Source: Hyunsoonleella ulvae
GTDB lineage: Bacteria > Bacteroidota > Bacteroidia > Flavobacteriales > Flavobacteriaceae
Length of the DNA: 64,000 nucleotides
Assembly (NCBI RefSeq): GCF_016827605.1
Contig: NZ_JAEPJQ010000002.1
Location: 248,001 to 312,000 of the forward strand
Direction: 5' to 3'
Shown here: in pieces, positions 35,811 to 45,431 of the stretch
How positions within the stretch are numbered: the first letter of the stretch is position 1
Layout: every line of letters begins with the position of its first letter
Made by a program: the position numbers and the translations under genes
The notes under the pieces: model-generated
What the model saw: only the letters and a program-made list of their open reading frames with translations
Database searches by the model: none
What the model was told of the DNA's origin: nothing

Positions 35811-37706
35811 TTAGCCTTTCATCCAAGCCTTTCTTAATGCTATCTGTGCTTCAGTTGCACCTTTCTTCTCTATCAAACCTTTTCCATCTGTATAACCTTG
35901 CGTAGTTACAGTTTTAATCACAATCTCTTCTCCATTCCTATCCAATTTTACCTCAATATCTTTTCCCGGTTTCCACATGAACACTTCTTGAAGTACTTGA
36001 TTGGCATTCATCAATGTTAACTCTGTACCGTTAATACTTTTAATAACATCATTAGCCTGAATGCCTTGTTCTGCCCAAAAACTATTTTGCAACGCAGCTT
36101 CAGTAAAAAATATTGTTCCTTTTTGACCATCCCCACTAACTATAGGCATATTATTCATCATAATATAATTTGCCTTTATTTTAGTGTTCCCAACTTCTAA
36201 ACCAACTTTTTCAAAAAACGTATCGTAGTTAATTGGTAAATCTCCAACTACATGAGTATTTAAAAACTCCCCAACTGATGGATAGGTCATTTCAGTAATT
36301 TCAGCAATTAGCTTATCATCTTCAAAAGGTTTGTTTTTGCCATATTTATTTGATAATTCTTTCATTAAAGATAAAACACCTCTATTGCCGTTGCTTGCTT
36401 CTCGCATTAAAATATCAATACACATACCAATCAATGCCCCTTTTTGGTATACATTAATATATTGGTCTTTATAAGCATCCTTCAATACATTCTCACTCAT
36501 TATAGTAAAACTCATGGCATCATTATACTGTTTAGACGCCTGTATTTTACCCATAATTTTATTGTAAAAATCTTCCTTTGCCACAATATCTTGATTGATT
36601 TGAAATAGCGTAGCAAAATATTCGGTAATTCCTTCATACATCCACAAATGTTTAGAGAATGTTGGATTGTTATAATCAAAATAATGCACATCTTCAGAGT
36701 GTACACTCAAAGGTGTAACGATATGAAAAAACTCATGGGACACTACATCTATCATACTTTCAGCAAGAGCTGCTTCATCCATGCCTTCTGGTAAAACCAC
36801 AACAGTAGATGTGTGGTGCTCTAGAGCTCCAAAACCCTTAGGGGAATCTTGTTTTCCTTCTGATAAATACAAATAAATATCATACCTAGGCGTGGCGTTG
36901 ATATCTCCTAAATAGGCTTTTTGCGCTTTCATCATCTTAAAAATAGTCTCCTTTAATGATGCCGCAGTGTGTACCTTATTTGGGGAATAGACGCTTAAAA
37001 CTATGTTTATATCTCCAACTTTAAATTTTTCAACATCTAGATTACCATACATCATAGGGTTATCTGTAATATCAAAATATCGTGATGCCAAATAGCTTGT
37101 TGTGGTATACTTACCATCATCACTAGTTTTAGATGCTATGTTTTGTAATGCAGAGGTGCGTACAAAGTCTGTTGGAGCAACTACGTCTAATTTATATTGG
37201 TTGTTCTTTAATTCATCAAAATACCCAATAAAACCATGTAAATTCAATACATAATTCTCATCTTCTATGTTGGTTCCTGATGGAGAAAAAGGTTGTTCCC
37301 CACCTATACCCCCTTCGGTTTCAATATCATATGTATCGTTAACGTAATATGTTATTTTATCTAGAGATTTTGCATTTGTAATGGTCCAAGAATTCTTATC
37401 AACCTTATTCACTGTTATTTCATTACCATCATTGTCAATCGCTTTAAAATCATCAATATATTTTCCAAAATCACTCACGGAATAAGTCCCTTGAATTACC
37501 CTGGGCAATCTATAGGTTACCGTCTCAACAGTAAAACGCCCCGGATTTATGGTAACAGGTACTTTATCATCTTTAACTTTAGATAAATCGATGTGTGATT
37601 CTATGGGTAAACTAATGGCTAAATCGTTTGCTTTACCCTTTCCTGCACCACAACTAAAAAGTACTAAACTGAAGCAAATAGATGCTACAAAAACTCTAAT
37701 ATTCAT
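35811..37706 (-). CDS. M61-family peptidase lipoprotein with PDZ domain
   Basis: A 631-residue lipoprotein (lipid cysteine in L-F-S-C-G-A-G) of the M61 glycyl-aminopeptidase-like family. The zinc motif H-E-F-F-H is in V-S-H-E-F-F-H-I-V-T-P, and the third ligand is likely the glutamate in W-M-Y-E-G-I-T-E-Y-F-A. The N-terminal about 200 residues form the usual beta domain, and a PDZ domain lies near the C-terminus (G-I-Q-A-N-D-V-I-K-S-I-N-G). It is probably an envelope peptidase. TATTTTTG on the minus strand (37743-37736) may be its -7 box; the nearest TTG is 24 bases away, slightly beyond the normal spacing. Confidence 0.9.
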   Translation of the reverse strand: MNIRVFVASICFSLVLFSCGAGKGKANDLAISLPIESHIDLSKVKDDKVPVTINPGRFTVETVTYRLPRVIQGTYSVSDFGKYIDDFKAIDNDGNEITVNKVDKNSWTITNAKSLDKITYYVNDTYDIETEGGIGGEQPFSPSGTNIEDENYVLNLHGFIGYFDELKNNQYKLDVVAPTDFVRTSALQNIASKTSDDGKYTTTSYLASRYFDITDNPMMYGNLDVEKFKVGDINIVLSVYSPNKVHTAASLKETIFKMMKAQKAYLGDINATPRYDIYLYLSEGKQDSPKGFGALEHHTSTVVVLPEGMDEAALAESMIDVVSHEFFHIVTPLSVHSEDVHYFDYNNPTFSKHLWMYEGITEYFATLFQINQDIVAKEDFYNKIMGKIQASKQYNDAMSFTIMSENVLKDAYKDQYINVYQKGALIGMCIDILMREASNGNRGVLSLMKELSNKYGKNKPFEDDKLIAEITEMTYPSVGEFLNTHVVGDLPINYDTFFEKVGLEVGNTKIKANYIMMNNMPIVSGDGQKGTIFFTEAALQNSFWAEQGIQANDVIKSINGTELTLMNANQVLQEVFMWKPGKDIEVKLDRNGEEIVIKTVTTQGYTDGKGLIEKKGATEAQIALRKAWMKG

Positions 37707-37799
37707 TTGTTATTTTTTTTGTTAAAAAAGTAGATCAAAAATAACATTATAGCGTACTATGTTATCCCAAGGTTTTGTTAAAAGATACTATATTCGCCT

Positions 37800-38807
37800 A
37801 TGGAACAACCGCTAATAAGCATATTAACACCTTTTAAAAATACTGAACGTTTTTTAAGTGAATGCCTAAATTCTATTTTACAACAAACCTACAACAATTG
37901 GGAATTACTTATTGTAGATGATCATTCCACTGATAAAAGCTTAAGTATAGTTGAAAAATTTGCCAAAAAAGATGCACGTATACAACTTCGTAAAAATGAT
38001 GGCAATGGCATTATTGATGCACTAAAAATGGGATTTAAATACAGTTCTGGTACGTTGATAACAAGAATGGATAGTGATGATATTATGCTCCCAAACAAAC
38101 TTGAAGTTTTAGCAAACAACCTTATAAAATTTGGAAAAAAGCATGTAGCAATTGGGTTGGTAGAATATTTTAATGCCAATGGGGTTGGTCCCGGGTATAA
38201 AGCGTACGAAATATGGTTAAATAACCTGACGCAATCAGGTAATAACTATAATGAGATTTACAAAGAATGTGTAATTCCGTCCCCATGTTGGATGCTACAT
38301 CGGGAGGACTTAGAAGCGTGTAACGCATTTAATCCTAATATTTACCCTGAAGATTACGATTTAACATTTCGCTTCTATAAAAACAACTATAAGTGTATTC
38401 CTTGTAAGGAGGTTATCCATAAATGGAGGGACTACAGCACCAGAACCTCTAGAACGCACATACATTATGCACAAAACCATTTTACTACGCTTAAAGTGCA
38501 ACACTTTTTAGATATTGATTACGATGCATCAAAAACTTTAGTAATATGGGGTGCAGGTACTAAAGGAAAGTTAATGGCAAACATCTTTATACAGAGAAAT
38601 ATTCCTTTTAGATGGATTTGTGATAATCCCAATAAAATCGGAAAAAAAATTTATGGAATACAAATGCTTAGTTTTAATGCATTGGCAAGCATAAAAAATC
38701 CACAAAGTTTAATAACTGTAGCCAATAAAGAAGCTCAAAACGAAATAAGGGTGTATTTGGGTAATTTAAATTTACAAGCATTTAAAGACTACATTTTCTT
38801 TTGTTAA
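37800..38807 (+). CDS. Family 2 glycosyltransferase
   Basis: A 335-residue GT-A glycosyltransferase. The N-terminal 220 residues carry the GT2 fold: I-S-I-L-T-P-F-K-N-T-E, E-L-L-I-V-D-D-H-S-T-D and the metal-binding R-M-D-S-D-D. The C-terminal about 100 residues contain V-I-W-G-A-G-T-K-G-K-L-M, a Rossmann-like nucleotide-binding segment resembling sugar-modifying domains found in cell-surface polysaccharide enzymes. There are no membrane helices. It stands between an M61 peptidase on the other strand and a BatA-domain gene, so no polysaccharide operon is visible to indicate donor or acceptor. Confidence 0.85.
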   Translation: MEQPLISILTPFKNTERFLSECLNSILQQTYNNWELLIVDDHSTDKSLSIVEKFAKKDARIQLRKNDGNGIIDALKMGFKYSSGTLITRMDSDDIMLPNKLEVLANNLIKFGKKHVAIGLVEYFNANGVGPGYKAYEIWLNNLTQSGNNYNEIYKECVIPSPCWMLHREDLEACNAFNPNIYPEDYDLTFRFYKNNYKCIPCKEVIHKWRDYSTRTSRTHIHYAQNHFTTLKVQHFLDIDYDASKTLVIWGAGTKGKLMANIFIQRNIPFRWICDNPNKIGKKIYGIQMLSFNALASIKNPQSLITVANKEAQNEIRVYLGNLNLQAFKDYIFFC

Positions 38808-38855
38808 CTTAATTAATAAAAAAAAATACGTAGGTTTGATAAACTAAAAACTTAG

Positions 38856-40781
38856 ATGCAGTTTAAATATCCCGAACTTCTTTACGCTTTATTTTTACTG
38901 GTAATCCCTATAATAGTCCATTTATTTCAACTTAGAAAGTTTAAAAAAATCCCTTTTACCAATGTTGCGTTTTTAAAACAGGTAGAAATGCAAACGCGTA
39001 AAAGTTCCCAGATAAAAAAGTGGTTAACACTACTTACCAGATTATTGCTATTTGGAGCCATTATTTTCGCATTTTCCCAACCTTACTATTCAAAAAACAA
39101 AACACTAAATAAAAACACTGAAACGGTAATCTATCTAGATAATTCCTTTAGTATGCAAGCTAAAGGCAATAATGGAATATTATTAAAACGTGCCATTCAA
39201 GACTTATTGACCAATGTTCCAGAAGATGAACCAATTTCAATTATAACTAATTCTAAAACTTTTAAAAATACAACCATAAAAGCCATAAAAAACAGTTTAT
39301 TACAATTGGAGTATACACCTAATAGTATCTCTTTTAAAACCGCACTTTTAAAAAGCAAAAAACTGTTTAGTAAAGATTTAAAAACCTTAAAAAAATTGGT
39401 CTTCGTTTCTGATTTTCAAGAACAGGATGAAATTTTTAATATTGAAGAAGACACCCTTGTAGATGTATATGCTGTAAAATTACACCCCATTAACCCACAA
39501 AACATAGCTATTGACACTGCTTATCTTTCTAAATCGAATCCAACTAAATTAGAGTTAACCGTCATACTAAAAAATAATGGTAAGCCTATAGAAAATGTTC
39601 CTGTTTCCCTTCTTAATAACAATAATTTAATTGCAAAAACATCCACGCAAATAAACAACGAAGCTAGCATTACTTTTGATTTGCCCACAAACGAAATTAT
39701 TAACGGAGAACTTAAAATTAGTGATACACATCTAAAGTTTGATAATTCCCTATTTTTTAATTTAAATGCTCCTGAAAAGGTTAATGTTTTAGCTATTAGC
39801 AATACAAACCCAGACTTTTTACAACGTATCTATACAAAAGACGAATTTAGATTTATGAGTTATGGTCTAAAAACTTTAGACTATAACCGCATAAATAACC
39901 AAAACCTTATCGTCATTAATGAGCTGGAAACTATACCCAGAGCTTTAACTACTGTTTTAAAATCGTTTACCGATAATGGTGGGACTATTTTAATTATCCC
40001 TGCTAAAAAGACTGAAACTAATTCTTATAATGCTTTACTTGCTAATTACAACTTAAATCTCGGTAATGCTATAGAAGCAGAAAAGCGTATTACAACTATA
40101 AACTACAGTCATCCCCTATATAATAACGGTGTTTTTGAAAAGCGAATTTCCAATTTTCAATATCCCAAAATCAATTCATTCTATAATATCAGCTCAGGCA
40201 ATCTGTCATCTATCCTATCATTTGAAGATGGAAAACCCTTTTTAATAGGGAATCGTAATACGTATCTTTTTTCAGCGTCTCTAAATTCAAAAAATTCAAA
40301 TTTTAAAAACTCTCCTTTAATAGTGCCTACACTATATAATATTGCTAAACGCAGTTTTAAAATCCCTGAATTATATTATACCATAGGAACGCAAAATAGT
40401 TTTGAAGTAAACGTTAATTTACAACAAGACGAAGTATTGACGTTGCAACTCAACGACGATAGAATGATTCCTAAACAGCAAAATTTTAACAATAAAGTAC
40501 AGATAACCACAGATGAACTGCCCAATAAACAAGGGATTTACATGCTGATGCACAAAGAGGTGCCATTAAAAAATGTGAGTTATAATTACAACCGAAATGA
40601 AAGTAATCTAATATATCAAGAAATTGACAATTTAGAACACCTTAAAACCAGTGATTCCATAAGCGAATTGTTTTACACCTTAAAAAGTGAGACCAAAGTT
40701 AACGCCTTATGGAAATGGTTTGTTATTTTTGCACTGATTCTGTTGCTAACGGAAATGCTCATCTTAAAATATTTTAAATGA
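38856..40781 (+). CDS. BatA-domain membrane protein
   Basis: A 641-residue protein beginning with the aerotolerance-type BatA domain: a first helix (L-L-Y-A-L-F-L-L-V-I-P-I-I-V-H-L-F), the L-R-K-F-K-K-I-P-F-T-N-V segment, and a second helix (W-L-T-L-L-T-R-L-L-L-F-G-A). A von Willebrand A-like region follows (V-I-Y-L-D-N-S-F-S-M-Q, with a D-x-S-x-S MIDAS-like motif). The middle has an adhesion- or glutamine-amidotransferase-like part, and a C-terminal helix (W-F-V-I-F-A-L-I-L-L-L-T-E-M) anchors it. The function is not established. The next gene overlaps by 4 bases (ATGA). Confidence 0.88.
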   Translation: MQFKYPELLYALFLLVIPIIVHLFQLRKFKKIPFTNVAFLKQVEMQTRKSSQIKKWLTLLTRLLLFGAIIFAFSQPYYSKNKTLNKNTETVIYLDNSFSMQAKGNNGILLKRAIQDLLTNVPEDEPISIITNSKTFKNTTIKAIKNSLLQLEYTPNSISFKTALLKSKKLFSKDLKTLKKLVFVSDFQEQDEIFNIEEDTLVDVYAVKLHPINPQNIAIDTAYLSKSNPTKLELTVILKNNGKPIENVPVSLLNNNNLIAKTSTQINNEASITFDLPTNEIINGELKISDTHLKFDNSLFFNLNAPEKVNVLAISNTNPDFLQRIYTKDEFRFMSYGLKTLDYNRINNQNLIVINELETIPRALTTVLKSFTDNGGTILIIPAKKTETNSYNALLANYNLNLGNAIEAEKRITTINYSHPLYNNGVFEKRISNFQYPKINSFYNISSGNLSSILSFEDGKPFLIGNRNTYLFSASLNSKNSNFKNSPLIVPTLYNIAKRSFKIPELYYTIGTQNSFEVNVNLQQDEVLTLQLNDDRMIPKQQNFNNKVQITTDELPNKQGIYMLMHKEVPLKNVSYNYNRNESNLIYQEIDNLEHLKTSDSISELFYTLKSETKVNALWKWFVIFALILLLTEMLILKYFK

Positions 40782-42031
40782 ACATACTCATAAAATCCGC
40801 CACAATACTTGATACCAAAAGTGATTTCCATAACACAACTCAAGATATTTTAATTGAAGACGGATTGATTTCTAAAATAGGGACCAACCTTAAAAACCCC
40901 AAAAAACATCAAGAAATTGCTCTAGAAAACCTACACATATCCCAAGGATGGTTTGATAGCAGTGTGTCTTTTGGAGAACCAGGTTTTGAAGAGCGGGAGA
41001 CTATAGTCAACGGTATTAAAACTGCTGCATTATCAGGGTTCACAACCGTAGCTTTAAACCCTAATACGAATCCCATTGCAGATAGTAGTGCTGATATATC
41101 TTTTATAAAAACTAAAAGCGCAAACAGTGCTGTAGATGTGCTACCTATAGGAGCCCTAACAAAGCGTGGTAAAGGGGAAGACCTCGCTGAACTATTTGAT
41201 ATGATGAATGCTGGTGCGGTTGCATTTTATGATTACAAAACCCCTATCTCTAACCCCAACCTCCTAAAAATAGCATTACAATATGCTAGTAATTTTGATG
41301 GCTTGGTGTGCTCTTTTCCACAAGAAGACAGCATTTCTGGTTTGGGTGTTATGAACGAAAATATTACGAGTACATCTTTGGGCTTAAAAGGAAACCCTGC
41401 CCTAGCAGAAGAACTTCAAGTAGCGCGAGATTTGTTTTTGTTGGAATATACAGGAGGTAAATTACACATTCCTACAATTTCTACAGCTAAAAGTGTTGCC
41501 TTAATAAAAGAAGCAAAAGTAAAAGGATTAAATGTTAGCTGTAGTGTTGCAATACATAATTTGTACTTTACTGATGAAAACCTAACGGAATTTAACACCA
41601 ATTTTAAAGTTAAGCCTCCGCTAAGAACTCAAAATGACATTGATGTACTAATAAACGGTGTTAAAGATGGCACTATTGATATGGTTACCAGTGATCACAA
41701 CCCTTTAGATATCGAGTTGAAAAAAGTTGAGTTTGACCACGCTGATTATGGTTCTATTGGATTAGAAAGTGCTTTTGGGGCATTACTGCAAAAGTTTACA
41801 CTAAAAAAGACCATAGAGATTCTTACTAAAGGGAAACAACGTTTTGGTGTAAATGATACTCCTATAAAAGTTGGTAATAAATTGAACGCCACATTATTTA
41901 ATCCAAGTACAAAATATACATTTTCAGGGCAACACATCCTTTCAAAATCTCACAATTCAATTTTTAAAGGAGAAACCTTAAAAGGAAGTGTTTATGGTAG
42001 TATCTCAAACAACATATTAGCTTTAAAATAA
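40778..42031 (+). CDS. Dihydroorotase-like amidohydrolase homologue, metal ligands missing
   Basis: A 417-residue protein with the length and layout of type I dihydroorotase, the third enzyme of pyrimidine synthesis. The conserved D-x-H-x-H-x-R-E-P-G is changed to D60-S-S-V-S-F-G-E-P-G69: both zinc histidines and the substrate-binding arginine are lost. The later histidine region (L-H-I-P-T-I-S-T-A) and T-S-D-H-N-P (with the catalytic aspartate position) are kept. It may be a non-catalytic partner comparable to the inactive dihydroorotases that bind aspartate transcarbamoylase, or may have a new role. It overlaps the BatA-domain gene by 4 bases and is followed after 1 base by a membrane-protein gene. 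Confidence 0.85.
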   Translation: MNILIKSATILDTKSDFHNTTQDILIEDGLISKIGTNLKNPKKHQEIALENLHISQGWFDSSVSFGEPGFEERETIVNGIKTAALSGFTTVALNPNTNPIADSSADISFIKTKSANSAVDVLPIGALTKRGKGEDLAELFDMMNAGAVAFYDYKTPISNPNLLKIALQYASNFDGLVCSFPQEDSISGLGVMNENITSTSLGLKGNPALAEELQVARDLFLLEYTGGKLHIPTISTAKSVALIKEAKVKGLNVSCSVAIHNLYFTDENLTEFNTNFKVKPPLRTQNDIDVLINGVKDGTIDMVTSDHNPLDIELKKVEFDHADYGSIGLESAFGALLQKFTLKKTIEILTKGKQRFGVNDTPIKVGNKLNATLFNPSTKYTFSGQHILSKSHNSIFKGETLKGSVYGSISNNILALK

Positions 42032-42032
42032 A

Positions 42033-42362
42033 ATGACGCAACAAGACATACAAGATGGTAAAGGGCTTTCAATAGTTAGTTATTTAGGTATTATAGGTAT
42101 TATCATAGCCTATTTTATGAATAATGATAAGAGAAACCCTTTTATAAGTTTTAACATAAGACAATCTATGGGGTTGTGGATTATGTTTCATTTATTTGCG
42201 TTTATCGCTAGTTCTTTTGATAGTTGGATGGTAACGTCCTCCTTTTATTTATGCTTTGCAATTCTTGTGATATATGCTTTAATTAATGCTGTTGGTGGCA
42301 AAGTGCAAACAGTTCCGTTAGTTGGAGATTTTTTTCAAAGAATTTTTTCAAATGTAGGTTAA
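42033..42362 (+). CDS. Small membrane protein, DUF4870-like
   Basis: A 109-residue protein with three predicted membrane helices (about residues 13-30, 48-62 and 68-87). The F-I-S-F-N-I-R-Q-S-M motif resembles the F-x-x-x-x-x-x-Q-S segment of DUF4870/Tic20-like small membrane proteins. The function is unknown. The gene starts 1 base after the dihydroorotase-like stop and ends 4 bases before the esterase gene, so it is part of the same operon. Confidence 0.75.
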   Translation: MTQQDIQDGKGLSIVSYLGIIGIIIAYFMNNDKRNPFISFNIRQSMGLWIMFHLFAFIASSFDSWMVTSSFYLCFAILVIYALINAVGGKVQTVPLVGDFFQRIFSNVG

Positions 42363-42366
42363 TTCT

Positions 42367-43023
42367 ATGCTTCACACGTCTTTATCTCTAGATTACGTTT
42401 TAAGACCATCTTCAGTAACAGAAAATATACCGTTGCTCATCATGTTACATGGTTATGGTAGTGATGAAAATGATTTATTTTCTTTTGCTAACGAATTACC
42501 TGATGAACTTTTAATAGTTTCAGCAAAGGCACCTTATGCCATGCAGCCTTTTGGCAATGCTTGGTATGCCATTAATTTTGATGCAGACAAAGGTAAATGG
42601 AATGACAATGTACAAGCTAAACAATCAGTAGACCTAATTTCAAAATTTATTGATGAGATAAAACAAGAATATAACATTAACCCAAGTAACGTCTCTCTTT
42701 TAGGTTTTAGCCAAGGTAGTATTTTAAGTTACGCTTTAGCCTTGACATATCCTGAAAAAATAAAAAATATTATAGCGCTAAGTGGCTACATAAATAAAGA
42801 TATCTTACCAGAGCACTTAGACAATAATGCGTATTCCCATTTAGATTTTTATTGCTCACATGGTAGTGTAGACCAAGTAATTCCACCAGATTGGGCAAGA
42901 CAAACCCAACCGTTTTTAAATGCTTTAAACATAAAAAACACATATTCAGAGTTTCCAGTAGGACATGGGGTTGCACCTCAAAACTTCTATGAATTTAAAG
43001 CATGGTTGCATAAACGTATTTAA
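42367..43023 (+). CDS. Phospholipase/carboxylesterase-family alpha/beta hydrolase
   Basis: A 218-residue alpha/beta hydrolase of the carboxylesterase/YpfH type. The oxyanion region is L-H-G-Y-G-S-D-E-N-D, the nucleophile elbow G-F-S-Q-G-S, the catalytic aspartate in G-S-V-D-Q-V-I-P, and the histidine in V-G-H-G-V-A-P. There is no signal peptide, so it is cytoplasmic. It probably hydrolyses short acyl or lipid esters; the natural substrate is unknown. It is the last gene of a four-gene operon that starts with the BatA-domain gene and ends at a strong terminator. Confidence 0.88.
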   Translation: MLHTSLSLDYVLRPSSVTENIPLLIMLHGYGSDENDLFSFANELPDELLIVSAKAPYAMQPFGNAWYAINFDADKGKWNDNVQAKQSVDLISKFIDEIKQEYNINPSNVSLLGFSQGSILSYALALTYPEKIKNIIALSGYINKDILPEHLDNNAYSHLDFYCSHGSVDQVIPPDWARQTQPFLNALNIKNTYSEFPVGHGVAPQNFYEFKAWLHKRI

Positions 43024-43025
43024 AC

Positions 43026-43054
43026 AAAAAATCCAGCGTTTGCTGGATTTTTTT
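43026..43054. terminator. Terminator between the esterase gene and the response-regulator gene
   Basis: A 10-bp perfect stem (43028-43037 and 43042-43051) with a GTTT loop is followed by a T run on the plus strand and preceded by an A run that serves as a T tail on the minus strand. It can therefore end both convergent operons. Confidence 0.85.
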
Positions 43055-43073
43055 ATATATGTACGAATACAGT

Positions 43074-43778
43074 CTAACGGTTTACTACTAACCTGAAGCC
43101 TTCTCCATGAATATTTAAAATTTCAACCTTTTCGTCTAACTTCAAATACTTACGCAACTTAGCTATGTAAACATCCATACTTCTTGAGGTAAAGTAATTA
43201 TCATCACGCCAAATTTTTGTTAGGGCTAACTCTCTGGGCATTAAATCATTCTCATGCAGGGCTAACAAACGCAATAGCTCATTTTCCTTTGGAGAAAGTT
43301 TTATAGGTTCTCCTCCATCAAAACGCAAAAATCGTAATTTAGAATTTAAATGGAAACGTCCAATCTCAAACTCAAATTGCTTACTATCGGCTATGGTTTC
43401 AGTTGCTTTACGCTGCATAATAGCCTTTATTTTCATGAGCAATACTTCACTATCAAAAGGTTTATTTAAATAATCATCTGCACCAACTTTGTAACCTTTT
43501 AACACATCTTCCTTCATAGCTTTAGCTGTTAAAAACACTATAGGCACATCAGTATTCTTCTCTCGTATTTCTTTAGCAAGAGTAAATCCATCTTTATAGG
43601 GCATCATAACGTCTAATATGCATAAATCGTAATCGTCCTTTTTGAATTTCTCGAAACCTTCCATGCCATTTTTAGCATGAACTACATCATAGTCATTCAT
43701 CATTAAATAATCCCTAAGCACGGTTCCAAAATTTGGATCGTCCTCTACTAATAAAATTTTCTTGTTTTGTTCTTCCAT
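43074..43778 (-). CDS. rprY: OmpR-family response regulator, RprY-like
   Basis: A 234-residue response regulator. The receiver domain has D13-D14 and the phosphoacceptor D56 (C-I-L-D-V-M-M-P), then a conserved threonine and lysine in F-L-T-A-K. The C-terminal winged-helix DNA-binding domain contains E-N-E-L-L-R-L-L-A-L and R-S-M-D-V-Y-I-A-K-L-R-K. The match to Bacteroides RprY in both halves is good. The gene lies 4 bases after the kinase gene, as in rprXY. Its targets here are unknown. Confidence 0.88.
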   Translation of the reverse strand: MEEQNKKILLVEDDPNFGTVLRDYLMMNDYDVVHAKNGMEGFEKFKKDDYDLCILDVMMPYKDGFTLAKEIREKNTDVPIVFLTAKAMKEDVLKGYKVGADDYLNKPFDSEVLLMKIKAIMQRKATETIADSKQFEFEIGRFHLNSKLRFLRFDGGEPIKLSPKENELLRLLALHENDLMPRELALTKIWRDDNYFTSRSMDVYIAKLRKYLKLDEKVEILNIHGEGFRLVVNR

Positions 43779-43782
43779 AATT

Positions 43783-45354
43783 CTATGATATTAGCGGAAG
43801 TTTTATCGTAAATGTACTTCCTTTACCTTTTTCACTTTCTACCGAGACAAAGCCCTGGTGGTCGTCTACAATACGCTTTACGTATGCTAAACCTAAACCA
43901 TGTCCCTTAACGTTATGTATATTTCCTGTGTGTTCTCTATAAAATTTCTCAAAAACACGTTTTATGGCAGCTTTACTCATTCCACTGCCTTGATCTTGTA
44001 TTTTTAATAAAATATTAGTGCCCACATTTTCTGTAAAAACATCAATTTTTGGAGTTTCTGGTGAGTATTTTATAGCATTATCCAGCATATTCACTATTAC
44101 ATTTGTAAAATGTGTATCGTTAGCCAAAACCGATGTTTGATCTGCTTCTAAATGCGTTTTTATATACCCATCTCTGTCTTCAACAATTAACTCTACATGG
44201 GTAACAGCATCTTCAACTAGGTCGTGCAAATCCACTCTATCCTTACTAATATTTAGTTCGTTCTTTTCTAATTTAGATATTCTCAATACGTTTTCAACTT
44301 GTGCGTGCATACGCTTGTTTTCCTCTCTTATCATATTAAGGTAGCGCATTACTTTGTCCTTACTATCAATAATTTTAGGATTTTTTATGGCATCCAATGC
44401 TAAATTAATTGTAGCAATTGGCGTCTTAAACTCATGCGTCATATTATTGATAAAATCCGTTTTAATCTGTGAAATTTTACGCTGTTTAACTAATTGAAAT
44501 AAAGCACTTGAATAGGCTACAATTATGATGGATGTAAACACAATGGACAATAAAACCATTCCTAAAATAGAAGAAAATATAAACTTGTTATCTCCTGGAA
44601 AGTTTAATAAAAGCTTGTAATTACTTTGGTTATTTTCATCGTAGAAAATAGGCACACTGTAGGTTGAAGTCTCTGTTTTCTCAAAACCTTCACTGTACAA
44701 TTTAGTTGCTAAATCCCTACTGTAAACCGCAAATTCAAAATCTATATCTATACCGTTCTGATTTAATTTAGAAGTTAGCAACGTTTCCAACTCTTCTATA
44801 GATACACGCTCATAAACAGGTCTCTGCTTTGCTAATGCTTTAAAATTCTTTTCAAACGAACTTCTTTGGGCATCACCTAAAATACCACTGTGTACTATAT
44901 TTAATATAGGAGATTTATCAATATCTATCTCTGAAGACTCAGTCCCTTCAATAACTTTTATTTCGGAATTCCCTATGATTCGCTTGATATCAATACTATC
45001 TAAACCAATGTCAAAGAGCGAAGAAGATAATTTATAATTTTCTTCTAAAATACTGCTTCTATAAAAAAGCATGTCTTTGGTACTGTTATTTCTCTGATAA
45101 ATAAACAATTGAGAAACAGCAGCAGAATCTATCTTTTTTTCACTATCTAATTCCTGAAAACGTTCAAAATAATTGTCTAGTTCCTTTTTTTCAATGGCAT
45201 TAGACACATAACTTAAGGCACTTTTTACGTTAAACTTAAAACGCGCTTTTTCGTTATTATACGCATCATTTATAAAATAGGCTTGAACAAAAATTATTCC
45301 TATAAGTGATAGACTCATTAATAAGACCGATAGGACAAATACTTTTTTGCTCAT
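43783..45354 (-). CDS. rprX: Sensor histidine kinase, RprX-like
   Basis: A 523-residue membrane kinase. Helix 1 is at about residues 7-27, a periplasmic sensor domain follows to about 260, and helix 2 is at about 262-284. The H-box is T-H-E-F-K-T-P-I-A-T, the N-box N-M-L-D-N-A-I-K-Y, and G-boxes are D-Q-G-S-G-M and G-H-G-L-G-L-A-Y-V. It is the partner of the adjacent response regulator. A good promoter (45359-45386) ends almost at the ATG, so the mRNA may be nearly leaderless. Confidence 0.9.
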   Translation of the reverse strand: MSKKVFVLSVLLMSLSLIGIIFVQAYFINDAYNNEKARFKFNVKSALSYVSNAIEKKELDNYFERFQELDSEKKIDSAAVSQLFIYQRNNSTKDMLFYRSSILEENYKLSSSLFDIGLDSIDIKRIIGNSEIKVIEGTESSEIDIDKSPILNIVHSGILGDAQRSSFEKNFKALAKQRPVYERVSIEELETLLTSKLNQNGIDIDFEFAVYSRDLATKLYSEGFEKTETSTYSVPIFYDENNQSNYKLLLNFPGDNKFIFSSILGMVLLSIVFTSIIIVAYSSALFQLVKQRKISQIKTDFINNMTHEFKTPIATINLALDAIKNPKIIDSKDKVMRYLNMIREENKRMHAQVENVLRISKLEKNELNISKDRVDLHDLVEDAVTHVELIVEDRDGYIKTHLEADQTSVLANDTHFTNVIVNMLDNAIKYSPETPKIDVFTENVGTNILLKIQDQGSGMSKAAIKRVFEKFYREHTGNIHNVKGHGLGLAYVKRIVDDHQGFVSVESEKGKGSTFTIKLPLIS

Positions 45355-45358
45355 TACC

Positions 45359-45386
45359 CAAAATTAACATTTTAACGATTAGTCAA
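45359..45386 (-). promoter_or_regulatory. Promoter of the rprXY-like operon, with TTAAC repeats
   Basis: TTG at 45386-45384 and TAATTTTG at 45366-45359 on the minus strand have a 17-base spacing. The predicted start falls at or within a few bases of the kinase ATG (45354). TTAAC occurs four times between 45364 and 45410, two of them 11 bases apart, as could suit an OmpR-type regulator acting on its own promoter. Both points are inferred. Confidence 0.45.
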
Positions 45387-45431
45387 CTTATCATTTAACC
45401 TTACATTAACAAAAATGTTAAAACTAGAGAT

